Assembly: GCA_003864495.1 (NCBI GenBank)
Contig: PEDN01001374.1
Span: 62,001 to 126,000 of the forward strand
Length of the DNA stretch: 64,000 nt
Reading direction: 5' to 3'
DNA from: Nemopilema nomurai
Lineage: Eukaryota > Cnidaria > Scyphozoa > Rhizostomeae > Rhizostomatidae
Under the pieces are notes generated by a model. It saw nothing but the letters and a program-made list of their open reading frames with translations. It was not told where the DNA came from and made no database searches. How positions within the stretch are numbered: the stretch's first letter is position 1; each line of letters starts with the position of its first letter. The position numbers and the translations under genes are program-made. Shown here piece after piece: positions 58,546 through 64,000 of this stretch.

Positions 58546-59321
58546 GACAATCAAAATATCCTGAAGAATAGATATTACTATTGAATCTTCATAAAACGCA
58601 TTCTACTTTCTATGCAAATCCTATCGTCTACGTATTTCATTTCCAACAACCAAGATTTCTGCCTGCAATGGAAGCAAAACCTGCATGAACATTTAAAAAA
58701 GAATGTTTGTATTTATTGATTAAATTGGTCTCGGATGGATGTCGGCCCTAACTGGGATGCCAAATACTACTGTTGTTACTGAAAAGGATTATTTATTGAA
58801 CATAAATAGTCATATTTATCATACAGCAAAGCTACATCCACCTGCGTGTGTGGACAAATGCATTTTGCTTGCCGTAACATTGAAGCGATGCCTTTTGTTC
58901 TCTAAACTCCCTTTTACACATTTCGGGAGGATAAAGCAAATATAGATAAAAAATTAAGTACAAACCTTTTTCTCCGAAGGAGCAGCTTTCAGATTGTCTA
59001 CTTCGCATGTTTGCTTGGTGAATGATAAAAAATGATAGAAAAAAGAAATTTCATGTGCTCTCGCTTCGCTAAAGACAATTCGTATGTGTATGGTATAAAC
59101 TTTCTCTGACCTAAAAAGAAGGTACTTTGGAATCATTTCCTTCCCTCATTATAACATCCTCTTGAAATGGCAATTCTGACTTTAGTTTACGTTGCTATGG
59201 TTCAAATAGGAGGTGTTTAATTTTTGGCCATTTTTAAATTCACAAGGCCCATTTTGCGCCAGCCTTTATTGGCGTAAGACTTTTGGCGATCAGCGTTATT
59301 AGGGCCAGCGTTAGTGCGTTA
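58546..59321. other. Intergenic, nothing recognised
   Basis: AT-rich sequence before the 159-bp tandem array. No gene is supported. Confidence 0.4.
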
Positions 59322-60011
59322 GATATCAACCGACGTCCCAGCTGACAAGTCCTCGTATACTCCATATGACGTCATCTTTCGTCATGTACCAATCTGCCTC
59401 AAATAAGTCACTCCTGTTGTCCACCATAGGGCAGTCCTATCTCTGCTCTATTCCTGACAGGTCGATGTACCGTCAACGTGACATCAATCGACGTCCCAGT
59501 TGACAAGTCCTCGTATACTCCATATGACGTCACCTTTCGTCATGTACCAATCAGCCTCAAATAAGTCACTCACTGTTGTCCACCATAGGGCAGTCCTATA
59601 TCTGCTCTATTCCTGACAGGTCGATGTACCGTCAACGTGACATCAACCGACGTCCCAATTGACAAGTCCTCGTATACTCCATATGACGTCATCTTTCGTC
59701 ATGTACCAATCTGCCTCAAATAAGTCACTCACTGTTGTCCACCATAGGGCAGTCCTATCTCTGTTCTATTCCTGACAGGTCGATGTACCGTCAACGTGAC
59801 ATCAACCGACGTCCCAGTTGACAAGTCCTCGTATACTCCATATGACGTCATCTTTCGTCATGTACCAATCTGCCTCAAATAAGTCACTCACTGTTGTCCA
59901 CCATAGGGCAGTCCTATCTCTGTTCTATTCCTGACAGGTCGATGTACCGTCAACGTGACATCAACCGACGTCCCAGTTGACAAGTCCTCGTATACTCCAT
60001 ATGACGTCATC
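59322..60011. repeat. 159-bp tandem array, 4.3 copies, with CRE palindromes
   Basis: Five successive starts of CGACGTCCCA are at 59331, 59489, 59648, 59807 and 59966, a period of 158-159 bp with very few differences. Each copy carries a perfect TGACGTCA at 59367, 59525, 59684, 59843 and 60002. Other shared blocks are CAAGTCCTCGTATACTCCAT and GTCCACCATAGGGCAGTCCT. The array stops abruptly after the fifth palindrome. Confidence 0.95.
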
Positions 60012-60815
60012 GGGATCCTTAGCCTGCGCGCAGTCTCAACACATAAGTAGACTGCGCATTAACAGACCAAGCCTTGTGTGCTGAATCAGCCAATCGATAT
60101 TTTACGACGCTTTCTTGTCTTCGGTAGGTGTTTTTGCCCATATGTTCTATACTTGGGTTTCGATATGACATTTAATTATTCATTACAATACCGATAAAGA
60201 CTCTTGCTAGCCCCTAGAGTTCCTTGTAACATGGTCTGCTTATTTCAACCGTTTTGAATCTTGCTAATAGTTTCCTGTAACTAAGTTTGTAATAATTCGA
60301 GACATGCGAATACGTACTGCTCTTCATTGAATTTACCTTGCTCAAAGAGCGTGCTTTTAAGTCATGGATAGGTTTTTAAGGATCGTTTTTGCACAGCGCC
60401 CTTCTGTGGAATAGCATTTTTGAGGATCTCTCTCATTTCCAGAAAGAAAGGATTCCCGTTTTCTATTTCTTCACAAAAATCATCGGAGAATATCCCATTT
60501 TATAACCGTTTTTGATAAAAATTTTACACTGGATAATTTTACTGCAGATCCCATCTACTCGAATATGGAACTAACCTTCATAAACATAGTTAATCAGGTG
60601 AATGCACAGTTTAAAAGCATTGCACGTTTAACATGCCTCAATGTTAAAGTTTTATTGTGATAAATGATCCAGCAAAGAGATACGTTCAGTGTTTTTAAGA
60701 GTTATAAATATATCGCATTAGCTACTACTTAAGGATAAATTTTACAAACAATCGCCTCAATAAAATATCTCTGGTTCTTGGGACAGATTTTTCTTCTCCA
60801 TCATTCAAGAACTTC
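60012..60815. other. DIMT1 3' flank
   Basis: Sequence between the tandem array and the DIMT1 stop; presumably includes the DIMT1 3' untranslated region. Nothing else is supported. Confidence 0.4.

Positions 60816-64000
<3,185 letters not shown>

Overview
This is a eukaryotic nuclear window, most likely from a cnidarian and probably an anthozoan. The genes are split by AT-rich introns with canonical GT/AG borders. Several orthologues are animal-specific (CAPSL, FBXO4, PBK/TOPK, LEPROT), the receptor and transporter genes are intronless, and the repeats are a mixture of P/THAP, hAT, piggyBac, LINE and tRNA-SINE types. The species cannot be named from sequence alone. All gene names come from reading conceptual translations against remembered families; nothing was searched.

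Layout, left to right. (1) SLC38A9 (minus strand) runs off the left edge and starts near 11179. One of its introns is almost filled by about 7.3 kb of a 44-bp minisatellite. (2) CAPSL (plus, 14358-16787) lies divergent to it, with a possible second first exon at 13586-13698. (3) An intronless rhodopsin-like GPCR with two opposing frame breaks (19630-20655) is followed by a piggyBac remnant. (4) FBXO4 (plus, 22099-25482) converges on ECH1 (minus, 25736-37653).

(5) The second intron of ECH1, about 8 kb, holds an almost complete 2990-bp DNA transposon with 49-bp terminal inverted repeats and a 7-bp target duplication, a 299-bp hAT-type MITE with an 8-bp duplication, and an intact intronless MFSD1-like transporter gene on the opposite strand (32783-34228). 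(6) Two LEPROT/Vps55 paralogues (minus, 39169-43222 and 50301-54124) share the same exon plan, including a 23-nt microexon, and flank the kinase gene PBK (plus, 47309-49557). LINE fragments lie between the first paralogue and PBK. (7) SETD9 (minus, 55736-57624) is followed by a hAT-like zinc-finger fragment, a 159-bp tandem array carrying five perfect CREB-type palindromes, and DIMT1 (minus, from 60816 off the right edge).

The genes do not form an operon or one pathway. Several do act at endosomes and lysosomes (SLC38A9, MFSD1-like, LEPROT). Gene content recalls ancient animal linkage: SLC38A9, CAPSL, FBXO4, SETD9 and DIMT1 all map to human chromosome 5, and PBK and LEPROTL1 to human 8p.

Two otherwise well-conserved genes (PBK and SLC38A9) are each broken by one base in a homopolymer. 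This looks more like assembly error than gene death and should be kept in mind when judging the GPCR frame breaks.
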